40,207 nt of DNA from an uncultured Thermomicrobium sp. (GCA_938028665.1 CALIMB010000062.1:1-40207), one strand, 5' to 3'. Shown: positions 1 through 8,661, counted from the stretch's first letter. Translations and numbers: made by a program. The notes: generated by a model not told the origin, from the letters alone.

Positions 1-34
1 AGGCACGTGCTGGACACGTAGGGGAGACGTTCTG

Positions 35-1156
35 ATGAGTGCGGTAGAGTACCGACCCGGACTCGAGGGGATCATTGCCACTGAAACGAGCATCTCGTAC
101 CTGGATGTTGATCACGAGGAGATCGTTGTCCGTGGCTACAACTTACTCGATCTTGCACGTCAGCGCACGTACGTTGACGTCGTTGGACTGTTAGTGCATG
201 GTGTCCTGCCGGACGAGAGAGAGCGAGCGGAAATGGAGCGCCAGTTGCTCGCTGCCGCTGACGTACCGGCAGAGCTCTGGCAGATTCTCCGCCTTCTACC
301 GCGGCAGATGGACGCCATGGATCGGCTACGCACGGCGATTTCTGCGCTTGGTGGCTGGGATCAGGCGGCGAATTCGGCTAATCCGGAACAGGACCGGACT
401 AGTGGGCTACGCGTCATCGCACAATCAGCAACGATTGTGGCGAACCTCCTGCGAGTGGCGGAGGGACACGAGCCGCTAGTACCCGACCAGCGACGCTCTT
501 ATCCAGAAAACTTTCTCTGGATGATCACGGGCCGCGAGCCGAGTCAGGCCGAGATCCGTGCCTTTGATCAGACTCTGATTGCGTATAGTGAGCATGAGCT
601 CCCCAACTCGACGTTTGCTGCTCGGGTCATTGCCTCGACGTTGGCGGACCTGTATGGGGCCCTGACCGGGGCGGTGGCCTCGCTGAAAGGGCCGCTGCAT
701 GGGGGCGCCAACGAAGCGGTGATGGAGATGTTGCTAGAGGCCGGGGACGAGGAAGGATTGGAGCGGCTGATTCGTGCCAAGCTGGAACGCAAAGAACGGA
801 TCATGGGCTTTGGACACCGGGTCTATATGCGGCGCATGGATCCGCGGGCCCAACTCCTTAAAGAGACACTGGCCCAGCTGGTTGCCGAACGTGGTGATCC
901 AGAGGGGGAGAAGCTGCTCCGGATGTGCCAGCGCGGTGAGGATGTGATGCGGAGTGAGAAGGGGCTCTTCCCCAACCTCGATTACTACGCAGCTCCCGTG
1001 TACTGGGTGCTCGGTATCCCGATTGATCTCTATACACCAATCTTCTTCGCGGCACGGACAGCAGGATTGGTTGCGCATGTGATCGAGCAGCATGCACACA
1101 ATCGGCTGTTCCGGCCACGGGTGTTGTACACGGGTCCGCGTGGTTTAAAGCCATAA
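35..1156 (+). CDS. prpC: 2-methylcitrate synthase / citrate synthase family
   Basis: This 373-residue citrate synthase family enzyme most likely condenses propionyl-CoA with oxaloacetate to 2-methylcitrate in the cytoplasm. The family catalytic residues are visible: His222 in GPLHGGANE, His261 in MGFGHRVY and Asp316 in PNLDYYAA, followed by the substrate-binding Arg in NRLFRPR. The length is normal for the short bacterial (type II-like) form. The ATG at 35 follows a purine-rich AGGGGAGA. The methylcitrate assignment comes from context: prpD starts 31 bp downstream and prpB follows. From sequence alone an ordinary citrate synthase cannot be excluded, since many enzymes of this branch use both acyl-CoAs. 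The promoter lies outside the window or in the first 34 bases. Confidence 0.9.
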   Translation: MSAVEYRPGLEGIIATETSISYLDVDHEEIVVRGYNLLDLARQRTYVDVVGLLVHGVLPDERERAEMERQLLAAADVPAELWQILRLLPRQMDAMDRLRTAISALGGWDQAANSANPEQDRTSGLRVIAQSATIVANLLRVAEGHEPLVPDQRRSYPENFLWMITGREPSQAEIRAFDQTLIAYSEHELPNSTFAARVIASTLADLYGALTGAVASLKGPLHGGANEAVMEMLLEAGDEEGLERLIRAKLERKERIMGFGHRVYMRRMDPRAQLLKETLAQLVAERGDPEGEKLLRMCQRGEDVMRSEKGLFPNLDYYAAPVYWVLGIPIDLYTPIFFAARTAGLVAHVIEQHAHNRLFRPRVLYTGPRGLKP

Positions 1157-1187
1157 CGGTGAGGCGAGACGAAGCAGAGGAGGAAGC

Positions 1188-2633
1188 GTGGGCGAGGGAG
1201 CACACGGTGCGCGTCCAGCACCCGATGCGGTGCTGGTGGAGCTGGCGCGCTATGTGGTGGAGACGGAGATCACAAGTGCGCAGGCCTACGAGACGGCACG
1301 ACTGGCCCTCGCAGACTCATTGGCCTGTGCCTGCGAGGCATTGACGCACCCGGACTGTACTGAGCTGATCGGCCCGGTGGTGCCAGGCACGCAGGTGCCA
1401 CAAGGAGTTAGGGTGCCAGGGACCAATCTTGTGCTTGATCCGGTGCAGGGGGCATTTGCTATCAGCGCGCTGATTCGTTGGCTCGACTACAACGATACCT
1501 GGCTGGCTAAGGAGTGGGGGCATCCCTCGGATAACTTTGGGGCGATACTGGCGGTGGCCGATTTTGTGAGCCGGCAGCGGCGGGCGCGTGGTGAAGAGCC
1601 GTGTCGGGTCCGTGATGTCCTGACAGCGGCGATTAAGGCGTATGAGATTCAAGGTGTCCTGGCGCTGGAAAACAGCCTGAACCGCGTTGGCTTTGATCAT
1701 GTGCAGTTTGTCAAAGTGGCCTCAGCCGCAGTTGCAGCAGCCCTCTGGGGCGGCGGGTTCGACCAGATACTGAGCGCGGTTTCGAATGCCTGGATCGATG
1801 GGCCGGCCTTGCGCACCTACCGACATTTCCCGAATACCGGGCCGCGCAAGTCGTGGGCGGCAGCCGATGCGACGAGTCGTGCCGTGCGCTTAGCATGGTT
1901 GGCGTTGCGTGGGGAGCCGGGATATCCGACGGCGCTTAGCGCGCCGCAGTGGGGATTCCAGGACGTGGTGCTGCGTGGACAGCCGGTAGTGCTGGCGCGG
2001 CCGCTGGGAAGCTACGTGATGGAGAACGTTCTCTTTAAAATCGCGTTCCCAGCCGAATTCCACGGCCAGACGGCGGTGGAAGCAGCGCTGCGACTTCACT
2101 CGGAGGTGCGCGAGCGGTGGGAGGAGATCGAGGAGATTGTCATTGAGACACAGGAGTCAGCCAAGCGGATCATCGATAAGCCAGGGCCGTTTGCCAATCC
2201 GGCGGATCGCGATCACTCGCTGCAATACATGACAGCAGTGGCCTTGCTCTATGGTGAGTTGCGCTATGAGCACTATCTAGAGCCCATCGCTTTGGATCCC
2301 CGGATTGCTGCACTGATAGCCAAGATGCGGGTGATTGAGCGCCCGGAGTTCAGCCGTGACTATCTTGATCCCGACAAACGGTCGATTGCCAACGCGGTGC
2401 AGGTGCGCTTCCGCGATGGGAGTGAGACGGAGCGGGTCGTCGTTGAGTATCCGATTGGGCATCCGCGGCGACGGGGTGAAGGTTTGCCGCTCCTCCGGCA
2501 GAAACTGGCGCGGGCACTGCGGTTGGTCTATCCGGAGCGACGTGCCCAAGCGCTGGAGCACTTATTGCTCGATGACCCGACACTGCCAGACATGGCAGTT
2601 GACCGGTTGATGGAGGTGTTGCATCGGGGGTAG
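1188..2633 (+). CDS. prpD: 2-methylcitrate dehydratase (MmgE/PrpD family)
   Basis: A 481-residue MmgE/PrpD family protein, expected to dehydrate 2-methylcitrate to 2-methyl-cis-aconitate without an iron-sulfur cluster. The family N-terminal all-alpha domain carries recognisable stretches such as RWLDYNDTWLAKEWGHPSDN (about residues 98-117) and GVLALENSLNRVGFDHV. A C-terminal alpha/beta domain holds the AAF-type segment around FPAEFHGQTAVEAAL. Length is typical. The start is the GTG at 1188, preceded by AGAGGAGGAAG, a near-perfect ribosome-binding site; no ATG serves the frame as well. It sits between prpC and prpB in one operon, with only 3 bp to prpB, so translational coupling is likely. Confidence 0.92.
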   Translation: MGEGAHGARPAPDAVLVELARYVVETEITSAQAYETARLALADSLACACEALTHPDCTELIGPVVPGTQVPQGVRVPGTNLVLDPVQGAFAISALIRWLDYNDTWLAKEWGHPSDNFGAILAVADFVSRQRRARGEEPCRVRDVLTAAIKAYEIQGVLALENSLNRVGFDHVQFVKVASAAVAAALWGGGFDQILSAVSNAWIDGPALRTYRHFPNTGPRKSWAAADATSRAVRLAWLALRGEPGYPTALSAPQWGFQDVVLRGQPVVLARPLGSYVMENVLFKIAFPAEFHGQTAVEAALRLHSEVRERWEEIEEIVIETQESAKRIIDKPGPFANPADRDHSLQYMTAVALLYGELRYEHYLEPIALDPRIAALIAKMRVIERPEFSRDYLDPDKRSIANAVQVRFRDGSETERVVVEYPIGHPRRRGEGLPLLRQKLARALRLVYPERRAQALEHLLLDDPTLPDMAVDRLMEVLHRG

Positions 2634-2636
2634 AGC

Positions 2637-3548
2637 GTGAGCTGGCTTGGCCGAGAAGCGGTGCCTCAGGTGGAACATGCGCGGGCGTTCCGCGCGCTGG
2701 TGGCGACTGAGTGCATAGTGCTCCCCGGGGTGTGGGATGGGCTTTCGGCGCTGCTGGCGCGGGCGGCGGGGTTCCGCGCGCTGTACCTTTCAGGAGCGGC
2801 CTACACGGCGAGCCGCGGTTTGCCCGATCTAGGACTCATTGGTATTGAGGAGGTTGTGGAGCGGGCGCGGGAGATTGTGCGAGCCAGCGAGCTCCCGCTC
2901 ATTGTCGATATCGATACAGGATATGGTGGTGTGCTCAATGCCGCGCGTGCGGCGCGGGAGTTGGTTGAGGCACGGGTGGCAGGAGTACAGATCGAGGACC
3001 AGCAGCAACCGAAAAAGTGTGGGCATCTTTCGGCCAAGTTGCTTGCACCTCCTGAGGAACTAGAGCAGAAGGTGCGGGCGATCAAGCAGGTGGCACCGCA
3101 GTTGTATGTCATCGCCCGGACCGATGCTTTTGAGCAGGAGGGGATTGAGGGGGTAGTGGCCCGGGCACGGCGATATCTGGCCGCTGGGGCTGACGCGATT
3201 TTCCCCGAGGCATTGCCGAGCGAAGAAGCGTTTCGCGACGTGGCAGCGGCACTGCCGGGCGTGACACTCCTTGCCAATTTAACGGAATTTGGGAGAACTC
3301 CAGCGTTGGCGGCAGCGCAGGTGGCCGAGTGGGGGTATCGAATTGCACTTTTTCCAGTCTCGGCTCTCCGGGTCGCTGCCAAAGCGATGGAGCGGTTGTA
3401 CCGGACTCTGGCAGCAGAGGGAACGTCACGCAGCCTGGTGGCCGAAATGCAGACGCGGGCCGAGCTCTACGAGCTCCTTGGCTACTTTGACTACGAGGAG
3501 TTTGACGCGACACTGGCCCGGTCGACCTTGCCGGAGTGGCAGGGGTAG
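2637..3548 (+). CDS. prpB: 2-methylisocitrate lyase
   Basis: A 303-residue isocitrate lyase/PEP mutase superfamily enzyme that should cleave 2-methylisocitrate to pyruvate and succinate, the last step of the methylcitrate cycle. The family signature PKKCGHL carries the catalytic Cys128, and the metal-binding acidic stretch DIDTGYGG begins at residue 91. YLSGAAYTASRGLPDLGLI is the usual N-terminal substrate loop. The start is GTG 2637, three bases after the prpD stop. Related lyases such as oxaloacetase or carboxyphosphonoenolpyruvate mutase share this fold, but the operon strongly favours PrpB. No prpE or PrpR-type regulator is visible in the window. Confidence 0.92.
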   Translation: MSWLGREAVPQVEHARAFRALVATECIVLPGVWDGLSALLARAAGFRALYLSGAAYTASRGLPDLGLIGIEEVVERAREIVRASELPLIVDIDTGYGGVLNAARAARELVEARVAGVQIEDQQQPKKCGHLSAKLLAPPEELEQKVRAIKQVAPQLYVIARTDAFEQEGIEGVVARARRYLAAGADAIFPEALPSEEAFRDVAAALPGVTLLANLTEFGRTPALAAAQVAEWGYRIALFPVSALRVAAKAMERLYRTLAAEGTSRSLVAEMQTRAELYELLGYFDYEEFDATLARSTLPEWQG

Positions 3549-3653
3549 GGGAACACTCGGCCGGTTGTGGCCGGAGAAAGGGTGACGGTTCGCGTTACAC
3601 AGCAGCGGTAAGGGGGAAAGGGAACCGACCGAGCAAGGGTGGTGAGCGACCCT

Positions 3654-3714
3654 CAGGCAAGTGCATAGGTGATGAAGGTACCGACCGGGACAGTCATCAC
3701 GGTGGCACTGCCTG
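3654..3714 (+). other. Compound hairpin downstream of prpB
   Basis: The outer arms CAGGCAAGTG (3654-3663) and CACTGCCTG (3706-3714) pair over 9 bp with one bulged A. The inner arms GTGATGA (3669-3675) and TCATCAC (3694-3700) pair perfectly over 7 bp around an 18-base loop. No T-run follows, so a classical intrinsic terminator is not supported. It lies 105 bp after the prpB stop and could be a processing or stability element of the prp mRNA, or part of a larger structured RNA. Confidence 0.45.
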
Positions 3715-3750
3715 GCGCGCGCAATGCATGCTGAGTATTGGGTAGGCGAG

Positions 3751-3798
3751 GGGCCTGTTGGGAGTCCCAGGGAGGCTAGGCTCGTAAGCAACAGGTCC
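3751..3798 (+). other. 10-bp helix with inner GGGAGTCCC turn
   Basis: GGGCCTGTTG (3751-3760) can pair with CAACAGGTCC (3789-3798) over 10 bp with a single G-U pair, enclosing a small GGGAGTCCC self-complementary turn. It begins 36 bases after the compound hairpin at 3654-3714, and a further imperfect helix pairs 3905-3913 with 3937-3946. Taken together these could form a multi-helix transcript, but chance pairing in G+C-rich DNA is not excluded. Confidence 0.35.
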
Positions 3799-4883
3799 AG
3801 GGCGCTCAAGAGGAGTTGTCGAGGGATGTGGGTAGCCTGAGGGGCTGGCAGAGGCTCGTGGTCGAATCCGAAGGGGCAGTGTGATACTGGTAAACGTTGC
3901 TGTGTTCCCTGATGACCCAAGCCCGTCGCTTCGCTGATTAGGGGAAGGCTGCTTGTACGCGGGGAAGCAGGCGTTCTTTCGGAAAAGCGGTGAATGTCTC
4001 TCATCCCAAAGATCACCGGTACTGTCGGTCGGTGGGGCACGCGTACAGCACCATTGGTGAGGCGCGGGCTCCGCTGCATCCCCGAGTAGGCGAATCACCG
4101 CATGGTTTCTCCCACTTGGTCAACGGGGTGGAGTTTCCAGTCCTCAAGGCTTTGTGCGGATGAACCAGATCAAGGCACGGCGGTGCTCCGGACCTGGCTA
4201 CGTAAGATTGTGTGCGTGGTTGGATCTCGTTGTCGGTCCCGATGACCGTGATGCGTAGCAGTCGTTTGTTGTGGCGATGCGGCTACGCTTTGCGGCTGTG
4301 AGGGGGTGCGTTTGGGGCGTGGGCCTGCAGTGCGCGATGTTCTCCTCCCCGCGTGGATGACGTGTTCTCTGGCGGCCTAGTTTCGCGGTGCGGTGTGATC
4401 TGTTGTGGCTGCGTCTAGCCTGGTGCTGGTTGGGAGACCCAGGCCGGTCCTCCGACCGAAGGATCGGTTGTGCGGTCGGTTGTAACTGCGCCAGATTGCG
4501 GCTTTGATGCAAGCGTGTGTGAAACCGGTATCGAACCGACGGGAAGGACAGTGTGTGGCCACGGCGGTCGGGATGCAGGGAGAATTGGCAGGAGGTAGAG
4601 TCAGAAGTCAGCGAGCGGCAGGATTTGGGTGTGACCGATTTGGTGAGAGATCTCAGGTGCTAGGGTCTCAGAGATCTGCACGGTGTTTTCTCCGCATGCT
4701 TCAGGGCGGCAAAAGGCCGCGTTGGCTACAGGGGATGGCTTCACGGCAGGCTTCAGAGTGGTGAGTGGTTGGCTACCCTCGGTCTGTGTACCAGGAGCAT
4801 CGTGGAAGGAAGCTGGCCGGAGATGGCCGACGCTTCGGCGGTCTAAGCACGGGGTTACTCGGAGTCCGTGGTAGGGGGCGACG

Positions 4884-6302
4884 ATGTTGAAGGTGGCATT
4901 CATTGGGGCGGGGAGTACAGTCTTTGCACGCACGTTGCTGCAGGATTTGTTTTTGTTTCCGGAGTTTAACGAGGTAACGGTCGCGCTCATGGATATCGAT
5001 GAAGAACGACTCCATGACACGGAGCGTGTTGCCCATCGGTTGGCTGAGCGTTTGGGGGTGCGACCACGGATTGAGGCGAGTACTGACCGACGGCGGGCAT
5101 TGGATGGGGCGGATGCGGTGCTGACGCTGTTCCAGGTGGGTGGATACCGGCCAGCCACGGTTGCAGACTTTGAGATCCCCAAGCGCTATGGACTACGGCA
5201 GACGATTGGCGATACGGTAGGGATTGGCGGGATTCTGCGTGGTTTGCGGACCGTGCCGGTATTGCTGGAGATTGCGCGGGAAATGGAGGAGCTGTGTCCG
5301 GACGCGTTGCTCTTGAACCACGTGAATCCGATGGCGATCTGTACGTGGGCAGTGAGCCGAGCAACTCGGATTCAGGTGATTGGTCTCTGTCACAGTGTGC
5401 AAGGGACGGCGGTGTATTTGGCATTGCTTCTGGGACTGGATCCGACCGAGGTGAACTATGTCTGCGCGGGGATCAATCACCTTGCGTTCTACTTGCGGCT
5501 TGAGCACCAGGGACGTGATCTCTACCCGGCGTTACGGGAGCTGGTGGAGGAGGGACGGGTTCCGGTCCATGATCGCGTGCGGTTTGCGGTGTTGAAGCTT
5601 CTTGGGTACTTCGTGACGGAATCGAGTGAGCATTTTGCGGAATATGTGCCGTGGTTCATCAAGCGTCATCGGCCGGATCTGATCGAGCGGTATGGTATCC
5701 CCCTCGACGAGTATCTGCGGCGGTGCGAGGAACAGATTGCGGAATGGACAGAGATGCGTGCTGCACTGCTCAATCCCGATCTGACAGCGCTGGAGCGCTT
5801 TGAAGAAGCACGTCGGCAGAAGGAGCTAGCCCGGCTAGAGGCGTTGGGGTTAGAACGGCATGCGGCCTGGCTTCGCCGACGCTGGGAGGAGGAGAAGCGA
5901 TTGGGTCGGCCGCTGCACTCGGGTGAATCTGCGACCTTGATTCTTCATGCGTGGAAGACGGGGCAGCCGCGGGTCGTCTACGGGAATGTTCTGAACAGGG
6001 GGCTGATCGACAATCTTCCAAGCGAATGTTGTGTCGAAGTGCCGTGTCTGGTTGATCGCAATGGGGTGCAGCCGGTGCGAGTTGGGATGCTCCCGCCGCA
6101 ACTTGCGGCGGTGATGCAGACGAACATTACCGTGCAGCAGCTGACGGTGGAGGCGGCACTGACGGGACGGCGGGAGCATGTGTACCATGCGGCGCTGGTT
6201 GATCCCCATACGGCGGCGGAGCTGGATCCAGACCAGATCGTGGAGCTGGTGGACGAGTTGTTGGCGGCGCATCGCCAGTGGTTGCCGACAGAATGGGGAT
6301 GA
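4884..6302 (+). CDS. Glycoside hydrolase family 4, alpha-galactosidase-like
   Basis: A 472-residue GH4 enzyme. This family uses NAD+ and a divalent metal (usually Mn2+) for a redox-assisted hydrolysis of alpha- or beta-glycosides in the cytoplasm. The N-terminal Rossmann dinucleotide motif FIGAGSTVFARTL (residues 6-18) is of the MelA/AglA type. The metal-binding pair Cys169-His170 lies in CHSVQGT, Asn145 in NHVNPM and His199 in GINHLAFY. CHSVQ is characteristic of the alpha-galactosidase/alpha-glucuronidase side of the family rather than 6-phospho-beta-glucosidases, but the exact sugar cannot be read from sequence. The ATG at 4884 follows GGGGGCG at a 5-base spacing. It stands alone, with no transporter beside it. 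Confidence 0.88.
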   Translation: MLKVAFIGAGSTVFARTLLQDLFLFPEFNEVTVALMDIDEERLHDTERVAHRLAERLGVRPRIEASTDRRRALDGADAVLTLFQVGGYRPATVADFEIPKRYGLRQTIGDTVGIGGILRGLRTVPVLLEIAREMEELCPDALLLNHVNPMAICTWAVSRATRIQVIGLCHSVQGTAVYLALLLGLDPTEVNYVCAGINHLAFYLRLEHQGRDLYPALRELVEEGRVPVHDRVRFAVLKLLGYFVTESSEHFAEYVPWFIKRHRPDLIERYGIPLDEYLRRCEEQIAEWTEMRAALLNPDLTALERFEEARRQKELARLEALGLERHAAWLRRRWEEEKRLGRPLHSGESATLILHAWKTGQPRVVYGNVLNRGLIDNLPSECCVEVPCLVDRNGVQPVRVGMLPPQLAAVMQTNITVQQLTVEAALTGRREHVYHAALVDPHTAAELDPDQIVELVDELLAAHRQWLPTEWG

Positions 6303-6855
6303 GTTGCTGTGGTGGCCTGAAAGAGAAGCCAGACGGTGATGGTGGCGGGAGGGTAAGGACAACTTATAGGCGTTATAGGCGTTGCCTTCGGGCAATCCTT
6401 TCTCAGGGATGTGATGCTCCTCGATTTTTGCTTCCGGATGCTCGTGGCGAGGTGTTTGCCGTCGGTCATGTTGGGTTGCTGCTAATGAAGTTCTGGAAAA
6501 TCCTCGTCCTGCGATGGGTAGGGTGCCCGTTTCTGGTGATGATGACCGTGCGATTATCTTGTTGACGACATTCCGGGGATTAAGGGTGTGGTGGGCCGGC
6601 GAGAGAGCAGCGGATGGTCCTGCTCTGTGTTCTAGGACATGCACATGACTGGCTCGGTGGGAGCTGTGAGTGCGGGCGGATGCAAGCTGCTACACGTGTC
6701 TGTGCACCTTCTGCGGTCAGCTGCTGTACCGGCCACTGCGCCGAGGACGTGTGCACGAAACTCAACAGGTTGCCTGACCACTCGTGAGCCCTCCTGTGCT
6801 GGATATTGCTTTGGTCAGCGCCGCTTCACAAGGCACTTGGGCACCCAGAGGGTAC
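6303..6855. other. Convergent intergenic region
   Basis: This spacer separates the 3' ends of the GH4 gene (+) and the PRC-barrel gene (-). Besides the small hairpin at 6381-6396 it shows a short tandem duplication TTATAGGCG TTATAGGCG at about 6364-6381. I see no credible gene or RNA in the rest. Confidence 0.5.
6381..6396 (+). terminator. Small UUCG-loop hairpin, possible terminator of the GH4 gene
   Basis: GTTGCC and GGCAAT pair over 6 bp (one G-U) around a TTCG tetraloop, 78 bases after the GH4 stop codon. CCTTTCTC follows. The tetraloop makes the short stem unusually stable, but the T-run is weak, so termination is plausible rather than shown. Confidence 0.35.
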
Positions 6856-7551
6856 TCATCGCTTGCCGCGGCGGGCGGTGGCTGCGTCGACGGAGAGGCG
6901 GACGGTGTCCTCGGTGATTTCGGCGATCCATTCGGCTGGGATATGCAGGTGTTCGCCGGCAAAGAGTCCTGGGTCAACAGCAAGACTGATGATTTCTCCG
7001 TCTTCGTTGAGGTGCACGTGCTCAACCTTGCCGAGCCGCTCACCGTCGCTGGCGATGACAGCAGTTCCGCGGTCGATGCGCACGGCTTCTGGCGGGAGAT
7101 TAGTCTCAACCTCGAGCGGTGGGGCGACGGGAGGGACGGAGCTTGGCAGGGTGCCACCGCTCGGCTCGTAGAGTGCAGCACCCAGGTCAGGAACCAGGGG
7201 CTCGCGAGCCGGGGTGCCCCAGAGCAGTGGAATGGGACCAAGGCCACCAGCACTGGGCCAGACGTACGGGAGGCTAGCAGCTTCTTCGGCGGTGAGGCGC
7301 ACGAACTCAGTCTCAACGAAAAGAGGCAGTTCTCTGGCCTGCTCGGCGTCGAGGGTAAGCCAGACGGTTCCGTCAGGTGCAACCGCCTCGATCAACTCGC
7401 GGTCGACAATTCGGTCTTCGCTGAGCAGCCAGCCGCGGTGCACAATGATCGCTTGCACCTCGCGAGTCTTGGGGTCAAGGATCAGTTGGTCCACCGTGCC
7501 GATTCGTTTCCCATCGCGACTGATCACTGGCCGCCCGAGCTCGATGTGCAT
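6856..7551 (-). CDS. Two-domain PRC-barrel protein
   Basis: A 231-residue soluble protein with two PRC-barrel-like halves. Residues 1-75 open with GRPVISRDGKRIGTVDQLIL and residues 155-231 with GTAVIASDGERLGKVEHVHL. These are joined by a Pro-rich linker (about residues 110-150). PRC barrels are small beta-barrels found in photosynthetic reaction-centre subunit H and RimM, and in many stand-alone proteins of unknown role. No signal peptide or membrane segment is present. The ATG at 7551 is preceded by GGAGGCAAACC. The gene is divergent from the Fur-family gene with 183 bp between start codons. No specific function can be assigned. Confidence 0.85.
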   Translation of the reverse strand: MHIELGRPVISRDGKRIGTVDQLILDPKTREVQAIIVHRGWLLSEDRIVDRELIEAVAPDGTVWLTLDAEQARELPLFVETEFVRLTAEEAASLPYVWPSAGGLGPIPLLWGTPAREPLVPDLGAALYEPSGGTLPSSVPPVAPPLEVETNLPPEAVRIDRGTAVIASDGERLGKVEHVHLNEDGEIISLAVDPGLFAGEHLHIPAEWIAEITEDTVRLSVDAATARRGKR

Positions 7552-7714
7552 GGTTTGCCTCCATGGTCTATCTGCTGCCTTCTGCGGCTAGCTTGCAACG
7601 GGTTGGCGGAGAAGGCAAGAGGAAGCGCAGGTGTGGGAGGTCCGTTATCGACTGCAGAGCGTGACAGCACACGGCGAGATGCAAGGACTGCGGCCAGCAC
7701 AGGGGAATCCGCGT

Positions 7715-7720
7715 TATACT
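7715..7720 (+). promoter_or_regulatory. Candidate -10 element of the Fur-family gene
   Basis: TATACT at 7715-7720 matches five of six bases of the bacterial -10 consensus. Transcription would start at about 7727, within or just before the GTG codons at 7726 and 7729 that are in frame with the regulator. There is no Shine-Dalgarno sequence upstream, so the message may be leaderless. No clear -35 hexamer is visible 17 bases upstream. Confidence 0.4.
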
Positions 7721-7734
7721 GGGCCGTGGTGAGG

Positions 7735-8184
7735 ATGGGTATGCGGACGACCGAGGAAATCATCGAAGCACTGCACGAGCGTGGCTGTCGGGTGACCGGG
7801 CCACGGCGGGCGATTGTCGAGTATGTGCTGAGGCAACGGCAGTCCTTCTCGGCCGAGGAAGTTTTCCACGCGTTACGGAGAAAAGAGCCGCGGATCGGAC
7901 GAGCAACCGTATTCCGGACGCTGGATCTTTTGACGAAGCTCGGCCTGGTGGAACGAGTACACCACCCCTCCGGCGTGCATCGGTATGTTGTGGTGAGCGA
8001 TGAGCACCGACATCATGTGGTTTGCGTCCGTTGTGGGCGCGTGGCGGAGTTTTCTGGATGTAACGTTGAGTCTGTGCTCTCGCTTGTCGCCGATCAAACG
8101 CGTTTTCGAATCCTTGACCACCGGCTGGAGCTGACCGGCCTTTGTGATGAGTGCCAAAGACAGCCGCTCGCCGACGCCGGATGA
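7735..8184 (+). CDS. Fur-family metal regulator, probably Zur
   Basis: A 149-residue Fur superfamily repressor with an N-terminal winged helix (about residues 1-85; the recognition region reads RATVFRTLDLLTKLGLV) and a C-terminal metal-binding and dimerisation domain. The structural zinc site is intact: Cys97/Cys100 (CVRC) and Cys137/Cys140 (CDEC). HRHHVV at residues 91-96 supplies the regulatory-site histidines. The next genes downstream are zinc transporter genes with Fur-type palindromes at 8603 and 8662, so a zinc-responsive role (Zur) is inferred. Start choice is uncertain: ATG 7735, ATG 7741, or the GTGs at 7726/7729 if the message is leaderless. The open frame runs far upstream, but that part is antisense to the PRC gene. 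Confidence 0.9.
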   Translation: MGMRTTEEIIEALHERGCRVTGPRRAIVEYVLRQRQSFSAEEVFHALRRKEPRIGRATVFRTLDLLTKLGLVERVHHPSGVHRYVVVSDEHRHHVVCVRCGRVAEFSGCNVESVLSLVADQTRFRILDHRLELTGLCDECQRQPLADAG

Positions 8185-8602
8185 ACAGCGCTTTGTGGGA
8201 GCTCCGGTGGCACCAGTGGGGCAACCGGATGTGATTGCACCACAACAGGCGGTGGCGCATAGCTTGTTGGCGAAGAGTACGAGGTGTGCTATGCAGTTGG
8301 GGTTGCCCGGCGTGCTCGCTGCGATTACGAGGCGGCAAGGTACGGTGGCTCCCTCGGCCTGAGCCCTCTGGACATTCGCGCTCCCGTTTGACAGTTGGGT
8401 GCCTCTCGTCGGTTGGAGAGACGTGAGGCGGTGAGCGCGCCCTCTTGATCCCCCTTCAGGCGCCAGTGCTAGGCTCTGCCCATCCCTTTCCTCTGTCGAA
8501 GGTGGACAGAGGTTCGCTGGAGATTGAGGGTGTTGGTCTCGTGATCGCTCCTTTCGGTTGAAGGGGGGCGGGACACAAGAGGGAAAGGACGGGTAAGAGC
8601 GC
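8185..8602. other. Intergenic region between the Fur-family gene and znuA
   Basis: About 420 bases without a convincing gene. It holds one imperfect hairpin at 8401-8429 and ends at the operator of the zinc transporter operon. A 72-residue frame that begins inside the regulator gene shows no recognisable features. Confidence 0.5.
8401..8429 (+). terminator. Hairpin, possible terminator or leader structure
   Basis: GCCTCTCGTC (8401-8410) and GACGTGAGGC (8420-8429) form a 10-bp stem with one mismatch and a 9-base loop. No T-run follows. It may separate the regulator transcript from the znu operon. Confidence 0.35.
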
Positions 8603-8617
8603 TGATACTTGGTATCA
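8603..8617 (+). promoter_or_regulatory. Fur/Zur-type operator of znuABC
   Basis: TGATAC and GTATCA form a perfect 6-3-6 inverted repeat with spacer TTG. The right arm overlaps TGGTATCAT, which resembles an extended -10 promoter element, so a bound repressor would block RNA polymerase. It is 80 bases upstream of the znuA start codon. The same arms recur at 11756-11780, which supports recognition by one regulator, most likely the Fur-family protein encoded just upstream. Confidence 0.75.
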
Positions 8618-8661
8618 TCAAAGTGTATGCCCCGGGACTGGGGCACTTTGGCGCTTGAGAT

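Larger units (their letters stand above)
3549..4883. other. 1.3 kb region without a convincing gene; many inverted repeats
   Basis: No open frame here has family motifs, a good ribosome-binding site and plausible composition together; those present look like chance frames in G+C-rich DNA. The stretch contains several inverted repeats besides the two listed separately: arms of 7 bp at 3987-3993/4095-4101 (GCGGTGA/TCACCGC), 7 bp at 4253-4259/4282-4288 (GCGTAGC/GCTACGC), 5 bp at 4234-4238/4244-4248, and 7 bp at 4452-4458/4473-4479 (CCGACCG/CGGTCGG). Seven-base arms are expected by chance at this length and composition, so only the compound hairpins carry weight. The promoter of the GH4 gene should lie near the right end. 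Confidence 0.5.

Noticed and set aside
3623-3660. Glycine-riboswitch-like blocks CCGACCGAGCAA and CTCAGGCAA in the right order
   Set aside because: The GGAGAG partner block and a convincing P1/P2 are absent, the CCGAAGG core is altered, and the region follows prpB with no glycine-related gene within 1.2 kb. A covariance-model search would settle it.
3426-4098. Minus-strand frames across the prpB 3' end and the following gap
   Set aside because: Rich in Pro/Ser/Arg/His as expected of antisense frames in G+C-rich DNA; the first overlaps prpB and neither has a recognisable domain.
4520-4545. Minus-strand GGTTCGATACC resembling a tRNA T-loop
   Set aside because: The stem needs two G-T pairs and no matching acceptor, anticodon or D arms occur at tRNA spacing.
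6784-7734. Very long upstream extension of the Fur-family reading frame
   Set aside because: It is antisense to the PRC-barrel gene, which has clear domains, its own ribosome-binding site and better protein composition.
8144-8362. 72-residue frame overlapping the end of the Fur-family gene
   Set aside because: Low-complexity, no hydrophobic or catalytic pattern, and no ribosome-binding site distinct from the overlapping coding sequence.
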